A stretch of 64,000 nucleotides of DNA from Sporosarcina sp. E16_8 (lineage in GTDB: Bacteria; Bacillota; Bacilli; Bacillales_A; Planococcaceae). A program made the position numbers and the translations under genes. Below are positions 28,142-38,609 of the stretch, one piece after another; positions within the stretch are counted from its first letter, which is position 1, and each line of letters begins with the position of its first letter. The notes below the pieces were generated by a model that saw nothing but the letters and a program-made list of their open reading frames with translations, was not told where the DNA came from and ran no database searches. Where the stretch lies: contig NZ_JADPRZ010000003.1 in assembly GCF_017347095.1 (NCBI RefSeq), forward strand, positions 215,627-279,626. Reading direction: 5' to 3'.

Positions 28142-29244
28142 TTCGCCCCATCCCCTTTCGTCCTCCGCCTCAATTGTTCGAATGTTTGTTCACATTGTGT
28201 TTTTGACAGTTCTTTTATATAGGGTTTTCCGATACCATCAAGCAAAACAAAATTCAGCTTACCGAAAGAGACCTTTTTATCTTTTTCCATATAATTCATA
28301 AATACATCAAATTCATAGTCATGAACCGGTTGGAATGTATAGCCATGCGTATTTGCAAATTGGATGAAGCGATTTGTCAACGGTTCATCAACCCCGCCAT
28401 GACTTTCACTTAATATAAGACTGTATGCCATGCCGATCATAACCGACTCTCCGTGGCTTAAACCACCGAATCCACATACACCTTCTACAGCATGGCCGAA
28501 TGTATGACCGAAGTTTAAATACTTTCGAGTTGAATGCTCAAATTCATCTTGTGAGACGATTTTCGCTTTAACTTCGATTCCCCGTAACAGTTCGTGCGAT
28601 AACCACTCAATGCTTGGTTGAGAAAATGAAGGGGTAGACAATAACTTGAGCGTCCATTCCACATCTGAAATAAGCGCATGTTTCAACAATTCCGCCATGC
28701 CCGATCTGATTTCTCGAGGCGGAAGCGATTCGAAGAGCTCCGTGTTGAATAGAACTCCGATTGGCTGATGAAAAGAGCCGACCATATTTTTCGCTTCTGG
28801 CATATTGATTGCCGTTTTGCCTCCCACTGCACTGTCATGCGCCAAGATTGTTGTAGGGCATTGCAAATACCTAATCCCCCTCATGAATGTCGCAGCGACG
28901 AAACCAGTGAGATCACCGCATGCGCCTCCACCAAAAGCGATTAGAAGGGAATCTCTTGTGAATTTTTCATTCAACAAAAAAGATAAGCAATCGACGTACA
29001 CAGCGGAGGTTTTACAGCTTTCTCCGGCAGGGACTGTTTTTACACTAATTTCACAGTTTACAGACTCCAATGCCTTTTCTAGCATCGGCAAATAGATAGC
29101 CGCAACCCGTTCATCCGCAATGATAGCAATTCGGTCAACAGTATCTAGAAGTTCAGCATATTCTGTGGCAAATAGTTTGTACGTATCTTGACCTATATGG
29201 ACGTTATAGTGATGGTCCCGGACAGTAACTGTAAGTTTCCCCAT
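28138..29244 (-). CDS. aroB: 3-dehydroquinate synthase
   Basis: NAD- and metal-dependent ring closure of DAHP, second step of the shikimate pathway. 368 residues: GGGACGDLTGFVAATFMRG, DSAVGGKTAIN, and the zinc ligands in a conserved Glu (SGMAELLKHALI), His and His (HTFGHAVE) set. Follows aroC by two bases. Confidence 0.97.
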   Translation of the reverse strand: MGKLTVTVRDHHYNVHIGQDTYKLFATEYAELLDTVDRIAIIADERVAAIYLPMLEKALESVNCEISVKTVPAGESCKTSAVYVDCLSFLLNEKFTRDSLLIAFGGGACGDLTGFVAATFMRGIRYLQCPTTILAHDSAVGGKTAINMPEAKNMVGSFHQPIGVLFNTELFESLPPREIRSGMAELLKHALISDVEWTLKLLSTPSFSQPSIEWLSHELLRGIEVKAKIVSQDEFEHSTRKYLNFGHTFGHAVEGVCGFGGLSHGESVMIGMAYSLILSESHGGVDEPLTNRFIQFANTHGYTFQPVHDYEFDVFMNYMEKDKKVSFGKLNFVLLDGIGKPYIKELSKTQCEQTFEQLRRRTKGDGAK

Positions 29245-29246
29245 AA

Positions 29247-30428
29247 TTAAAACCCCTTTACATACCGTCTATATTCTTCAATGTCCTTTTTGAGGCCGTT
29301 CATCGTGTCTGAACGGAATTCTTCCATGATGGCTTTTGCCATTTCAGTTGCAATGACATGTTCTGCCACAACAGAAGCTGCGGGTACCGCACAAGGGTCC
29401 GAGCGTTCGATAGTTGCAACAAACGGTTCTTTCGTATCAATATCAACACTTTCAAGTGGTTTGTACAAAGTCGGGATAGGTTTCATAACGCCCCTGACAA
29501 CAATCGGCATACCCGTCGTCATTCCGCCTTCAAGGCCACCCAAGCGGTTTGATTTACGGAAATAGCCCTGTTCTTCGCTCCAAGCTATTTCATCATGCAC
29601 TTTACTGCCTGGCATTTTTGCCATTTCAAATCCTAGTCCAATCTCAACGCCCTTAAACGCATTGATGCTCATCATCGCTCCTGCGAGTTTACCGTCCATC
29701 TTCCGATCAAATTGGACATAGCTCCCAATTCCTGGTGGACATCCTTCAATGACCACTTCTACAACGCCTCCCACCGTGTCACCACGTCCTTTGGCGTCAT
29801 CAATGGCTTGGACCATCAGTTTCGAAGCCTCAGGGTCTGCACAGTAGACAGGGTCATTCTCGATGATGTTGCGGAGCTCTTCCGTCCCTTTTTCTGCATA
29901 TGTATCTGGATTTGTTGTGAATCCTCCAATTTCTGTTACATGAGCGACAGTTTCGATACCGAGTTCGCGAAGGAACTGTTTTGCGACCGCACCGATTGCC
30001 ACACGCATCGTTGTCTCACGCGCGGACGATCGTTCTAAGACGTTTCGCAGATCCCGATGACCATATTTCATACCGCCCACAAGATCTGCATGGCCTGGTC
30101 TGGGACGCGTTATTTGTCGTTTTACATCTTCTGGCTTCACATCGTCTGCAAGGGGCTCTACCCCCATAATCGAGGTCCAATGTTTCCAATCATCGTTAAC
30201 AACCGTCAACGTAACCGGCGAACCAAGTGTTTTACCGTGTCTGACACCTGATGAAATGACAACCTGATCTTTTTCTATTTGCATGCGTCTCCCGCGCCCA
30301 TGTCCACCTTGCCGTCTCGAAAGTTCCCCATTAATCATTTCAGCAGTCAATTCCATTTGGGCAGGTAGCCCTTCAATGATTGCTGTTAATTGCGGACCGT
30401 GTGATTCACCAGCTGTGAAGTACCTCAT
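29247..30428 (-). CDS. aroC: Chorismate synthase
   Basis: Makes chorismate from EPSP with reduced FMN as cofactor. 393 residues: [14 protein letters not shown] at the start, [17 protein letters not shown] with the catalytic His, and [12 protein letters not shown]. Called aroF in B. subtilis. First biosynthetic gene of the aro-his-tyr cluster; GGAGG precedes the ATG. Confidence 0.97.
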   Translation of the reverse strand: MRYFTAGESHGPQLTAIIEGLPAQMELTAEMINGELSRRQGGHGRGRRMQIEKDQVVISSGVRHGKTLGSPVTLTVVNDDWKHWTSIMGVEPLADDVKPEDVKRQITRPRPGHADLVGGMKYGHRDLRNVLERSSARETTMRVAIGAVAKQFLRELGIETVAHVTEIGGFTTNPDTYAEKGTEELRNIIENDPVYCADPEASKLMVQAIDDAKGRGDTVGGVVEVVIEGCPPGIGSYVQFDRKMDGKLAGAMMSINAFKGVEIGLGFEMAKMPGSKVHDEIAWSEEQGYFRKSNRLGGLEGGMTTGMPIVVRGVMKPIPTLYKPLESVDIDTKEPFVATIERSDPCAVPAASVVAEHVIATEMAKAIMEEFRSDTMNGLKKDIEEYRRYVKGF

Positions 30429-30512
30429 TTAATTTCCTCCTCCGACGAATGGATTAACATTCGTTTTATAGCACTCTACCAAAGTAAGATGCTTTTGACT
30501 ATATGTTTATAT

Positions 30513-30545
30513 TAAAAATATCCGGAAAGTTATCCGGATATTTTA
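30513..30545 (-). terminator. Terminator after cheR
   Basis: AAAATATCCGGA, loop, TCCGGATATTTT, then TTAATAT on the minus strand; the stem starts at the last bases of cheR. Confidence 0.8.
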
Positions 30546-31313
30546 AATTTTCCTATAAAAGAACGTATCTTCCGATTCTAATCCGTATTTTGAAGGATTG
30601 AATATTTGCTCTGTACTACCCACAAAAAGAATTCCACCCTGTTTCAGCGACTTGGAGAAGTTGGTGTAAATCTGATTTTTCGCTTCCTCTGTAAAATAAA
30701 TCATTACATTGCGGCAGACAATTAAATCGAATCCCGTATCGTACCGGTCTTCTAACAAGTTTTGCTGTTTAAAAGTCACGGTCCGTTTGATGTCATCCTT
30801 CACCTGATAAAAATGACCTTCATTGACAAAGTGCTGTTTCACGATTGGGGCAGGCACTTCCTTCAAAGCTCTTTCAGGGTATAAACCGACTTTCGCCCGT
30901 TCAATGACGCCTACATCGAGATCTGTCGCCAAGATTGATATATCTCGCAGTGGCACATGAGTTAATAAAACAAGTGCTATAGAATAGGGTTCTTCGCCTG
31001 TGGAGCAGGCAGCACTCCAAATCTTCAGTTTTTTATTTCGATCAAGGAGCTTGGGGAAAATCTTCTTTTCCAGCACGTCCCATCGCTGTGCATTGCGGTA
31101 GAATTCTGAAACGTTGATGGTCATCCGATCAAGGAATTCCTCAAGTAGCTCTTTGTCATTATGTATAGCTTCATAATAATCTATAAAATTACGGTATCCT
31201 CTTTTTTCATATAGAGAAGTGAGCCTTCTTTTCATCTGTGCTTCTTTATACAGTGACAGATCGATACCCGTCTTTTTCTTAACGTTTCCAATGAATACAG
31301 CATAATCCGGCAA
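30543..31313 (-). CDS. cheR: Chemotaxis methyltransferase CheR
   Basis: Methylates glutamates of chemoreceptors with S-adenosylmethionine. 256 residues with an N-terminal helical domain (1-75) and a Rossmann SAM domain (WSAACSTGEEPYSIAL, DLIVCRNVMIYF). The start is TTG with GGGGGAA upstream. Between ndk and aroC as in B. subtilis; no other chemotaxis gene is in the window. Confidence 0.95.
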   Translation of the reverse strand: MPDYAVFIGNVKKKTGIDLSLYKEAQMKRRLTSLYEKRGYRNFIDYYEAIHNDKELLEEFLDRMTINVSEFYRNAQRWDVLEKKIFPKLLDRNKKLKIWSAACSTGEEPYSIALVLLTHVPLRDISILATDLDVGVIERAKVGLYPERALKEVPAPIVKQHFVNEGHFYQVKDDIKRTVTFKQQNLLEDRYDTGFDLIVCRNVMIYFTEEAKNQIYTNFSKSLKQGGILFVGSTEQIFNPSKYGLESEDTFFYRKI

Positions 31314-31375
31314 TTAGCGTTCCCCCGTTCATATATTCTTACTATTATAACGGATTGGAGCCCATTTCGAAAGTA

Positions 31376-31411
31376 CAAAAACAGCCGAGCGAAATTCGCA
31401 CGGCTGTTTAA
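31376..31411 (-). terminator. Terminator after ndk
   Basis: AAACAGCCG-GCGAA/TTCGC-CGGCTGTTT, followed on the minus strand by TTTTTG. Confidence 0.85.
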
Positions 31412-31416
31412 GGTAA

Positions 31417-31863
31417 TTAATTGATCCAGTTGTTCATTGATTTGTCGTAAGTTACAAGTTCTTCATCCTTGAAGAAAAGACCAATTTCACGAACAGCTGA
31501 TTCTGGAGCATCTGAACCGTGAATGATATTTTTACCAACAGTAACAGCGAAGTCACCGCGGATTGTTCCAGGTGCAGATTCTTTCGGGTTTGTTGCGCCA
31601 GTCATTAGACGGCCAACTGAGATGACATTTTCGCCTTCCCAAACCATTGCGAATACAGGACCTGATGTGATGAAATCAACAAGCTCGCCGAAAAAAGGAC
31701 GCTCTTTATGTTCGCCGTAGTGTTGCTCAGCAAGTTCTTGTGAAATTGTCATAAGCTTAGCGCCTACAAGTTGGAAACCTTTACTTTCGAAACGACCCAC
31801 GATTTCACCGATTAGATTACGTTGAACGCCGTCTGGCTTAACCATTAAAAATGTTTTTTCCAT
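31417..31863 (-). CDS. ndk: Nucleoside diphosphate kinase
   Basis: Transfers the gamma-phosphate between nucleotides through a phospho-histidine. 148 residues with the active-site [11 protein letters not shown] and the N-terminal [14 protein letters not shown]. The ATG at 31863 follows AAGGAGTG; the GTG three codons earlier overlaps that site and is rejected. Confidence 0.97.
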   Translation of the reverse strand: MEKTFLMVKPDGVQRNLIGEIVGRFESKGFQLVGAKLMTISQELAEQHYGEHKERPFFGELVDFITSGPVFAMVWEGENVISVGRLMTGATNPKESAPGTIRGDFAVTVGKNIIHGSDAPESAVREIGLFFKDEELVTYDKSMNNWIN

Positions 31864-31949
31864 AGTTAACACTCCTTCTTAATATATGTATCAGGATTTC
31901 TCCTTTTCGATCGTACCATCCGATGCCTGATTTTTCAACTGTTAAAGCA

Positions 31950-32930
31950 CTAATACTTACGTCTGCCAATGAAAGCAGAAATTTGCATGAATGCCTTTTT
32001 AGCATTTGCATCACCATCTGGCAGCGCACTTATTTCATCCATTGCTTTTTGCAAATACAAATCACTTACAGCTTGTGCCATCTGAATGGCCTCTGTACCG
32101 CGAATATAGGTCAACATTTCTTCACGATCTGATTCCGTTAAGGTCCCGTCAAACGACCGCTTCATATAAGGTTGGAAATTAACATCGTCTTTTATGTATA
32201 GGATGGGCAATGTCAGATGACCATTCAACAGATCACTGCCTGCCGGTTTTCCAAGTTCTTCATCCGTCGATGTAATGTCAAGAATATCATCGACAATTTG
32301 AAAAGCCATGCCCGCAAAATAACCAAAGCGACGCAATTTCTTTACATTCGCAGGGTCAGCTCCTGAAACAAGAGCGCCGAGCTCACAACTGGATGATAAG
32401 AGAAGTGCAGTCTTTCGTTTAATGCGCCGCAAATAATCCCGTATCGTCTGATTGGTTTTTCGCTGATGATCAATTTGGATGACTTCACCTTTACAAATTT
32501 CAAGCATAGTCTCTGCAAGTAGCTGATGAACAGCAGGAATTTCAATCTCGCCTATCGATGTAAGTGCACGTGAAAAAATGAAGTCCCCCGTATACATCGC
32601 AATTCGGTTATCCCAACGTGCCCTCACTGTTTCAAGACCACGACGCATATCTGAATCATCGATAACATCATCATGAACAAGAGATGCCATGTGGACAAGC
32701 TCAAGTGACACAGCAACCTTTGCCACATCCTCCAACGAATAGTTGCCAAACTTGGAAGACAGGATAACAAAAATAGGTCGAATCCTTTTTCCACCCGCAC
32801 GAAGCAGGTGTAGTGACGCTTGCCGAATGATGGGGGAAGATGAATTGAGGGATCGTTCAAGTTCCTTTTCTATATAAGCGAGATCCTTCCGGAAATCACC
32901 ATAAAGCGACAATAACTTCAATTTCTCCAA
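31950..32930 (-). CDS. hepT: Heptaprenyl diphosphate synthase component II
   Basis: Catalytic subunit that builds the heptaprenyl side chain of menaquinone-7 together with HepS. 326 residues of the trans-prenyltransferase fold, with GGKRIRP, the first Asp-rich motif HDDVIDDSDMRRG and the second VDDILDITS. Last gene of hepS-menG-hepT. Confidence 0.95.
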   Translation of the reverse strand: MEKLKLLSLYGDFRKDLAYIEKELERSLNSSSPIIRQASLHLLRAGGKRIRPIFVILSSKFGNYSLEDVAKVAVSLELVHMASLVHDDVIDDSDMRRGLETVRARWDNRIAMYTGDFIFSRALTSIGEIEIPAVHQLLAETMLEICKGEVIQIDHQRKTNQTIRDYLRRIKRKTALLLSSSCELGALVSGADPANVKKLRRFGYFAGMAFQIVDDILDITSTDEELGKPAGSDLLNGHLTLPILYIKDDVNFQPYMKRSFDGTLTESDREEMLTYIRGTEAIQMAQAVSDLYLQKAMDEISALPDGDANAKKAFMQISAFIGRRKY

Positions 32931-32954
32931 AACGATTACCTTCCCCTGCTGTCT

Positions 32955-33653
32955 TTATTGTTTATATCCCACGTGACCAGCCGCTGCTCCACCACTGTAT
33001 GACTTAAAAGATACTCCAGTGAAGTCTGCTTCCGTGAATAGCTGAGCAAGTTGTTTCATCCCTGGAAAATCATCTGCCGATTCTTGAAGCCATGAATATT
33101 CTTTATAACTTTTCGCAAATATTTTCCCAAGAATGGGCATGATGAATTTGAAATAAAATCGGAATAACTGCCTGTAGCCCGGAAGTTCAGATTGAGAAGT
33201 TTCTAGACATGCAATCATTCCACCCGGCTTTAAGACACGGTTCATTTCTTTTAAAACGGTTAAATAATTCGGTACGTTACGCAATCCGAAACCAATTGTA
33301 ACAAAATCAAACGAATCGTCAGGGAAAGGTAATTCCATCGCATTCCCTTGTACAAGCGTAATTGTTGGATATGCTGCAACTTTCGGTCGGCCGGCTTCTA
33401 ACATACCTTCACTAAAGTCAAGACCTGTAACATGCCCAGTGGCACCTGTCGCCTCCGCCATGGCGATTGTCCAATCGGCAGTTCCACAACACACGTCAAG
33501 CGTACGAGCGCCTTCATGGACGTTCATACGTGACATGATGTCATCACGCCATTTCTTATGTTGGTTGAAACTGATCACGGAATTCATTTTATCGTAATCA
33601 ACGGATATTTTTTCGAAAACGGTGTGAACTTTCTGTTCTTTTGATATCGACAA
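32955..33653 (-). CDS. menG: Demethylmenaquinone methyltransferase
   Basis: Final SAM-dependent C-methylation of menaquinone (UbiE/MenG family, menH in older B. subtilis naming). 232 residues with [16 protein letters not shown] (SAM), [11 protein letters not shown] and [10 protein letters not shown]. Start is TTG at 33653 behind AAAGAGGT. Lies between hepS and hepT, the classic Bacillus order. Confidence 0.95.
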   Translation of the reverse strand: MSISKEQKVHTVFEKISVDYDKMNSVISFNQHKKWRDDIMSRMNVHEGARTLDVCCGTADWTIAMAEATGATGHVTGLDFSEGMLEAGRPKVAAYPTITLVQGNAMELPFPDDSFDFVTIGFGLRNVPNYLTVLKEMNRVLKPGGMIACLETSQSELPGYRQLFRFYFKFIMPILGKIFAKSYKEYSWLQESADDFPGMKQLAQLFTEADFTGVSFKSYSGGAAAGHVGYKQ

Positions 33654-33671
33654 GAGTTATACCTCTTTTCT

Positions 33672-34406
33672 TCAATTCAGTTTACCAATTAACGGTGTCA
33701 CCAGGTTACGAATTTTGCGCTGTAAAAAGGGCTGAAGATAATCAGCTGCTTCAAGCGCCATCTGCATTTCAGCATGAAGCTGAAAAATCGCATGATTCGC
33801 ATCAGCAGCATTCATTGTCCGGCGCGAACGCTTATCCAAAATAGAATTGCAATCAGCGCTCCCCTCGTCAAACCATAGAAGCGATAATGCTGCACTGGCA
33901 AGCGGGACATATTGTGCAAATCCAAATGTATATAAAAAATCAGTTATACATCCCGCTTCGATGATTCTAACTGTTTCAATCAAATTTTCAGGTCCATCCG
34001 GTAATTGATCGTGAAAAATCGTCTTCGTCTCGTTGATTTGTCCGATTGTTTCAGACAAGGAACGGATGAAACCAAATTCAGGCAGAGATGCAAGTAGCCG
34101 ATAATGGATTCCGCTGAAATAATCCCCCGACAAAACAGTAAGTTGTTGTTGCTTTGAGGTAGCGTCATACACATTAATTGAATCATGTGCATCAAAAGCA
34201 GCATGAACAGCGCCGACCGCTATTGACGCAGTATGAAAACGATTGTTCCACCTTTCCCCGTTCAACATTGGTAACAGGAGAATAAAGGCTTTTACAGGGT
34301 CGATTGTTATTCGACCAACATCCCTATCCACGATCGGCTCGCTAATTGCTTTCTCTACTTCACCTATATAATTTTCGATATGCAGTTTAATTTTTTGGGT
34401 TTCCAT
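33672..34406 (-). CDS. hepS: Heptaprenyl diphosphate synthase component I
   Basis: Non-catalytic partner subunit that sets product length with HepT. 244 residues, helical, with the family patterns DRDVGRITIDP and GDYFSGIHYRLLASL. ATG at 34406 chosen (GGAG eight bases upstream) over a TTG six codons earlier. Weakly conserved protein, so identity rests partly on position. Confidence 0.9.
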   Translation of the reverse strand: METQKIKLHIENYIGEVEKAISEPIVDRDVGRITIDPVKAFILLLPMLNGERWNNRFHTASIAVGAVHAAFDAHDSINVYDATSKQQQLTVLSGDYFSGIHYRLLASLPEFGFIRSLSETIGQINETKTIFHDQLPDGPENLIETVRIIEAGCITDFLYTFGFAQYVPLASAALSLLWFDEGSADCNSILDKRSRRTMNAADANHAIFQLHAEMQMALEAADYLQPFLQRKIRNLVTPLIGKLN

Positions 34407-34456
34407 CGTCGAATCTCCATTCAAAGACGCCTACGGAAAAGTGTGTCAAATGCGAA

Positions 34457-34684
34457 TTAGTCTTTCCCTTCGCTTGACAAGACACCGTATGCGGTATGAA
34501 CGTCAGCTTTGCCACGTATTTTCATCGCTGACGTATGATCAGTAAATTGTGCGATCATCACTTCACCACGGTCTAATTTCTCCGTATGATGAAACTTCGT
34601 ATCGTTCCCTCGTGTCAGACCGATTACGTTCACGCCGTCTTCTTTCGCTTTTATAACGATATAGTCGGTTTGTGTCATTTTCAC
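34457..34684 (-). CDS. mtrB: TRAP, trp RNA-binding attenuation protein
   Basis: 75-residue protein that forms an 11-mer ring, binds tryptophan and wraps GAG/UAG repeats in trp leader RNA. The residues that bind RNA (Lys, Lys, Arg of [11 protein letters not shown] and [11 protein letters not shown]) and tryptophan ([23 protein letters not shown]) are seen. Pairs with folE as in B. subtilis mtrAB. No trp structural genes or clear GAG/UAG arrays are in this window. Confidence 0.96.
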   Translation of the reverse strand: MKMTQTDYIVIKAKEDGVNVIGLTRGNDTKFHHTEKLDRGEVMIAQFTDHTSAMKIRGKADVHTAYGVLSSEGKD

Positions 34685-34746
34685 CTCTCCTGTCTATTCT
34701 TTTATGGTCTTATCATATCATAGAAAAGGCGTTACTCGCAAAGGCT

Positions 34747-35319
34747 TCAAGACATCTTAATAAGTGATAGGATCTCAGCCCGTTTCACATCGTCATGTTC
34801 ATAAATACCACGCGCAACCGTAGTCACTGTCTTCGCACCTGGTTTCTTGATGCCTCGCATTGTCATACACAGATGTTCCGCTTCGATTACTACGTATACA
34901 CCAATAGGATTTAGCATTTCCATCATCGCTTCCGCAACTGTGGATGTGATACGTTCTTGAAGTTGTGGCCTTCTGGCAGTCGTTTCGACAGCTCTTGCCA
35001 GTTTACTTAGGCCGGCAACAACACCATCACGCGGTATGTATGCAATATGCGCATTCCCAAAAAAAGGAACAAGATGATGTTCACACATCGAGTAGAACGG
35101 TATATCTTTCACTAGTACAACTTCATCGTGATTTTCATGGAACACAGTTTTAAAATAATCCTTAGGGTCTTTATTCAAACCTTCAAATACCTCAGCATAC
35201 ATCTTTGCGACACGTTTTGGAGTATCTATCAGCCCTTCACGCTCAGGATCTTCACCGACTGCTTCAAGGATCATTGAAACTGCCTTCTCTATTTTCTCAT
35301 AATCGACAACATTCATCAT
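34747..35319 (-). CDS. folE: GTP cyclohydrolase I
   Basis: First step of folate synthesis, GTP to dihydroneopterin triphosphate. 190 residues with the zinc ligands in [11 protein letters not shown] and CMTMRG and the GTP-binding [14 protein letters not shown] precedes the ATG. Also known as mtrA. Confidence 0.97.
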   Translation of the reverse strand: MMNVVDYEKIEKAVSMILEAVGEDPEREGLIDTPKRVAKMYAEVFEGLNKDPKDYFKTVFHENHDEVVLVKDIPFYSMCEHHLVPFFGNAHIAYIPRDGVVAGLSKLARAVETTARRPQLQERITSTVAEAMMEMLNPIGVYVVIEAEHLCMTMRGIKKPGAKTVTTVARGIYEHDDVKRAEILSLIKMS

Positions 35320-35432
35320 TCAAAACCTCCCAATCGGAAATAAAGCTATTCCAACAAAAATAGTAGCATACTCGCCCATTTCCGTACAGTTCGTTCACTC
35401 TACTTGCAGTGGCAGTAACTGGTACCGCTAAT

Positions 35433-35489
35433 GGAAAGAAGTCCGCCCCAAGTATCTAATGAATTAGATACGACGGACGGACTTCTATG
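35433..35489 (-). terminator. Hairpin after hbs
   Basis: AGAAGTCCG pairs with CGGACTTCT around an inner stem GTATCTAAT/ATTAGATAC. On the minus strand it is followed by TTTCC, a weak U tract, so it may end the hbs message or protect its 3' end. Confidence 0.6.
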
Positions 35490-35501
35490 TAAACTTAAGG
35501 A

Positions 35502-35774
35502 TTATTTTACCGCGTCTTTAAGCGCCTTACCTGCTTTGAAAGCTGGTACCTTGCTTGCAGCGATATCGATTTCTTCCCCAGATTGCGGGTTACGTCCTTT
35601 ACGAGCTGCGCGCTCACGGACTTCGAAGTTACCAAAACCGATCAATTGTACTTTCTCACCACTTGCAAGAGTAGATTGGATCGTATCGAATACAGCTTCG
35701 ACAGCTTTTGTAGCATCTTTCTTAGTTAGTTCTGCTGCTTCAGCTACAGAGGTAATCAATTCTGTTTTATTCAC
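35502..35774 (-). CDS. hbs: DNA-binding protein HU
   Basis: Nucleoid protein that bends DNA as a dimer. 90 residues: NKTELI at the start, [19 protein letters not shown] (arm), and [15 protein letters not shown] at 35774 is chosen because AGGAGG lies eight bases upstream and the protein then begins like B. subtilis HBsu; an earlier GTG would overlap that site. Confidence 0.96.
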   Translation of the reverse strand: MNKTELITSVAEAAELTKKDATKAVEAVFDTIQSTLASGEKVQLIGFGNFEVRERAARKGRNPQSGEEIDIAASKVPAFKAGKALKDAVK

Positions 35775-35896
35775 ACCATTCACCTCCTCTCAAAGGGCAT
35801 TAGCTAGCTTCTAATACTGTAAAAAGAGTATCACAAGAAAATCCCTGATGCAACAATATTATCGCGTAATCGCTAATTTCATGCACTTTTAGCTAA

Positions 35897-35937
35897 AAAA
35901 ACGGAAAAAGATCCGCTTTTGACGGATCTTTTTCCTT
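35897..35937 (-). terminator. Terminator after spoIVA
   Basis: GGAAAAAGATCCG, loop CTTTTGA, CGGATCTTTTTCC, then TTTTTTT on the minus strand. Confidence 0.88.
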
Positions 35938-37415
35938 TATACGATAAATGTAATCATGCCTTTATTTCCATCGTTCACCATCTGTTCAATCGTCTCTCTT
36001 AGACGTTTTCTTGCTTTCATCGGAACGGAAGCTGTTTTGAAGCGGATGCTTTCCTTCATAACTTCATGAAGCGGTGTTCCGAAAAGCTGTGTTTCCCATA
36101 AAGCCTCTCTATCATGCAAATAAGCATTCTTTAATTCTTTTAATAGATGATGACTATGAAATTCGGAGCCGATTAATGGAGAAAATTCAGCTTCCATATC
36201 AACCCGAATAATGTGAAGTGACGGTGCTGTTGCTTTCATGCGAACGCCGAAAAAGTTGTTCTGTTTGATGAGTTCCGGTGCGGAAGGATTGAAATCCTCA
36301 ATTGTTGGAAGAGCAACTCCATAGCCTTGTTTTCTAGCTGTATCGATTGCTTCCGAGTACATGTCGTATGATTTTTTCGCTTTGGCCGCTTCCTGAACAA
36401 ACAACAACCAATCTTTTTTCGAACCGATTTCCTGTCCCATAATCCCTTCACAAATTTCACGGAAAGCCTGTTCATCCATAGAGATTTTCACGATTGCTTT
36501 CCCTTTACCAGCATCTACTTCAATGACTTCTGCATGCTTAACATATTTTTCGTCTTTTAAACTTTCTGCCAACTCCTGTATCTTGCGAATTTTTGATACA
36601 CCCAAAAATCCTTCATTTATCACTCTGTCGATGTTGGCATTCAGTTCATGTTCGCTTCCGAGTACTTCCATCCAATCTGGTTTTTGGATTTCAATATCAG
36701 AAATCGGAAATTCGTATAATGCTTCTTTTAAAATAAGTTGAATTTCCTGTGCGTTTAACTGATCTGCACTAATCGCAATGACAGGAACCCCATATTTTTC
36801 ATGCAGCTCTTGTCTTAATGAGACCGTCCTGTCATTGGCCGGCATTTTAGAATTCAGAACAATAACAAATGGCTTGCCAATATCTTTCAACTTATTAACA
36901 ATTTCCTCTTCCGCAACTTGGGCTGCTGCCCGCGGAATATTGTTTACTGTTCCATCCGTCGTAACAAGAATACCAATCGTAGAATGATCACGAATCACCT
37001 TATCTGTACCAATACGCGCCGCTTCTTCAAATGGTATTGGTTCGTTATGCCAAGGTGTGTGAACCAGTTTCGGGCCATTCTCATCTTCGTAGCCTTTTAC
37101 ACCGTCAATGACATAGCCAACGCAATCTGCAAGCCTGATTTGAAACTTCAGCTCACCGTCTCCTACAGATACCGAAGTCCCCTGGGCGGGTACAAATTTC
37201 GGTTCTGAGGTCATGATGACTGAACCTGGTGAACTTTGAGGAAGCTCATCCTGCGCACGAATTCGATCCGACGCTTCCGTCATATTCGGAATAACGACTT
37301 CTTCCATAACTCTTTTCACGAACGTAGATTTCCCTACACGAACAGGACCGACGACACCGATATATATATCACCGTCTGTACGTCTAGCCAGATTTTCATA
37401 TAATTCCTCTTTCAT
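35937..37415 (-). CDS. spoIVA: Stage IV sporulation protein A, spore coat morphogenetic ATPase
   Basis: Polymerises on the outer forespore membrane with ATP to form the coat base layer. 492 residues, the same length as in B. subtilis. Walker A GPVRVGKSTFVKR near residue 24, a TRAFAC-type G domain to about residue 240, then the middle and C-terminal regions needed for polymerisation, ending GNKGMITFIV. Strong AAAGGAGG site. Expected to be sigma-E dependent. It marks the organism as a spore former. Confidence 0.97.
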   Translation of the reverse strand: MKEELYENLARRTDGDIYIGVVGPVRVGKSTFVKRVMEEVVIPNMTEASDRIRAQDELPQSSPGSVIMTSEPKFVPAQGTSVSVGDGELKFQIRLADCVGYVIDGVKGYEDENGPKLVHTPWHNEPIPFEEAARIGTDKVIRDHSTIGILVTTDGTVNNIPRAAAQVAEEEIVNKLKDIGKPFVIVLNSKMPANDRTVSLRQELHEKYGVPVIAISADQLNAQEIQLILKEALYEFPISDIEIQKPDWMEVLGSEHELNANIDRVINEGFLGVSKIRKIQELAESLKDEKYVKHAEVIEVDAGKGKAIVKISMDEQAFREICEGIMGQEIGSKKDWLLFVQEAAKAKKSYDMYSEAIDTARKQGYGVALPTIEDFNPSAPELIKQNNFFGVRMKATAPSLHIIRVDMEAEFSPLIGSEFHSHHLLKELKNAYLHDREALWETQLFGTPLHEVMKESIRFKTASVPMKARKRLRETIEQMVNDGNKGMITFIV

Positions 37416-37452
37416 TCTATCGTCCTCCTTTAGATGCGCATATTAGTTTATG

Positions 37453-37495
37453 TAAAAAAAAAACGTTTCATGCACGTGGCATGAAACGTTTTTCA
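37453..37495 (-). terminator. Terminator after yphF
   Basis: AAACGTTTCATGC, loop, GCATGAAACGTTT, then a run of T on the minus strand, just upstream of spoIVA. Confidence 0.9.
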
Positions 37496-38218
37496 ATTTG
37501 ATTTTTTCATGAATATTGGTTCGTTGTCTTCATTCACCGTATAAGGTAATGAATAGGCCGGTAAAACGGGATAGTTATCCGTTAATAGGAAACGAATATC
37601 CTCTCCCGGTTTTACAGTCTGGGGCTTTTCTTGCAACATCCGGTTTAAGTCAATCGAGTAATCAATGTAAAAAATGCCATCCCCACCGATAACAATCGGT
37701 AAGATTGCATTTGAATAGGGGCTAGGGACCGTCAGCGGCTCTTTAAAGCCCATTGCTTCAAAATCAACAGCGTAGACATGATCACCCACGGACTCCTTGA
37801 ATGGAGCTCTGCCATTGACGTTTTTCCTTAGGTTTAAATCACGAATATGTTCCGCTGTACGTAAGTCAATAAGCTTTACCGTCGGGTTTGTTTCAACGTC
37901 TATTAATACATATTGATAGATCCCACCCGTTTCATATGCATTCGAAGGCATTTTTTCCGTGTAAGCTGGTACAACTTTGGAGAAATCAATGGGATATTTG
38001 ATGTAAATATCGATTTCAAGGTCACGTGTTTTGATGGGCAATAATCCTCCCGTATTTTGCTGATAAGCATCGACCGCTTTTTGCATTGATTCCAATTGAT
38101 CAGCATACGGGATTTCCTGTCCAGTTGTTTTTTCAGATGGGTACATACATCCCGATAGAACAAAAACCAATGAAGATAGGAAGAATAGCCCGATTTTTTT
38201 TACTGAAATAGTCATCAT
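37493..38218 (-). CDS. yphF: YphF-like lipoprotein
   Basis: 241-residue lipoprotein: signal peptide IGLFFLSSLVFVLSGC with a lipobox ending LSGC, cysteine near residue 24, then an extracytoplasmic domain of unknown function. Between yphE and spoIVA as in B. subtilis, where it belongs to the mother-cell sporulation context. Overlaps yphE by four bases. Confidence 0.85.
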   Translation of the reverse strand: MMTISVKKIGLFFLSSLVFVLSGCMYPSEKTTGQEIPYADQLESMQKAVDAYQQNTGGLLPIKTRDLEIDIYIKYPIDFSKVVPAYTEKMPSNAYETGGIYQYVLIDVETNPTVKLIDLRTAEHIRDLNLRKNVNGRAPFKESVGDHVYAVDFEAMGFKEPLTVPSPYSNAILPIVIGGDGIFYIDYSIDLNRMLQEKPQTVKPGEDIRFLLTDNYPVLPAYSLPYTVNEDNEPIFMKKSN

Positions 38219-38418
38219 GCCCCCCCTGTCGGCCCATTAAACACGAGATAAATCATCGCTAAAAATGAGAAGATTAGTAAAGAATAGGCTACTATAGCAA
38301 ATATGAATTTCAATACTTTATTTTGCAGCTTATTCCGGCTCGCATAAATAAGACCCATGGAAATAACCATGAATCCCATTGCATAGAACGACAGCCACAT
38401 TTTATCCATCGAGGACAA
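38215..38418 (-). CDS. yphE: YphE-like DUF2768 small membrane protein
   Basis: 67 residues with two membrane helices (LSFYAMGFMVISMGLIYAS and FIFAIVAYSLLIFSFLAMIY). The start is a TTG at 38418, seven bases after AGGAGG, which gives exactly the B. subtilis YphE length; the ATG three codons later is too far from the site. The function is unknown. Confidence 0.8.
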   Translation of the reverse strand: MSSMDKMWLSFYAMGFMVISMGLIYASRNKLQNKVLKFIFAIVAYSLLIFSFLAMIYLVFNGPTGGA

Positions 38419-38519
38419 AGGAAGTCCTCCTTTCGTATAATCAGTTTTCAAAAAGAAAGATGACAAGGACCATTGAGTACTAGGAAGCACAGCCCGAAGC
38501 CCCCTCCCCGCTTATACGC

Positions 38520-38572
38520 AACGTGCTGGCTTTTTTAATACGCGAGGAGTGCAGGAGCTAGCTGACAACTTA
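38520..38572. repeat. Fragment of dispersed intergenic repeat
   Basis: GAGGAGTGCAGGAGCTAGCTGAC resembles GGCGCAGGAGCTAGACAC in the repeat block at 53.8 kb. Confidence 0.4.
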
Positions 38573-38609
38573 ATCTGAAGGCGATTTCCACCTTTTCCGA
38601 ATTATAAAG

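Noticed and set aside
37416..37460. Sigma-E promoter of spoIVA
   Set aside because: CATAAACT about 30 bases before the gene resembles a -10 box, but the -35 would fall in the terminator and matches poorly; not strong enough to annotate.
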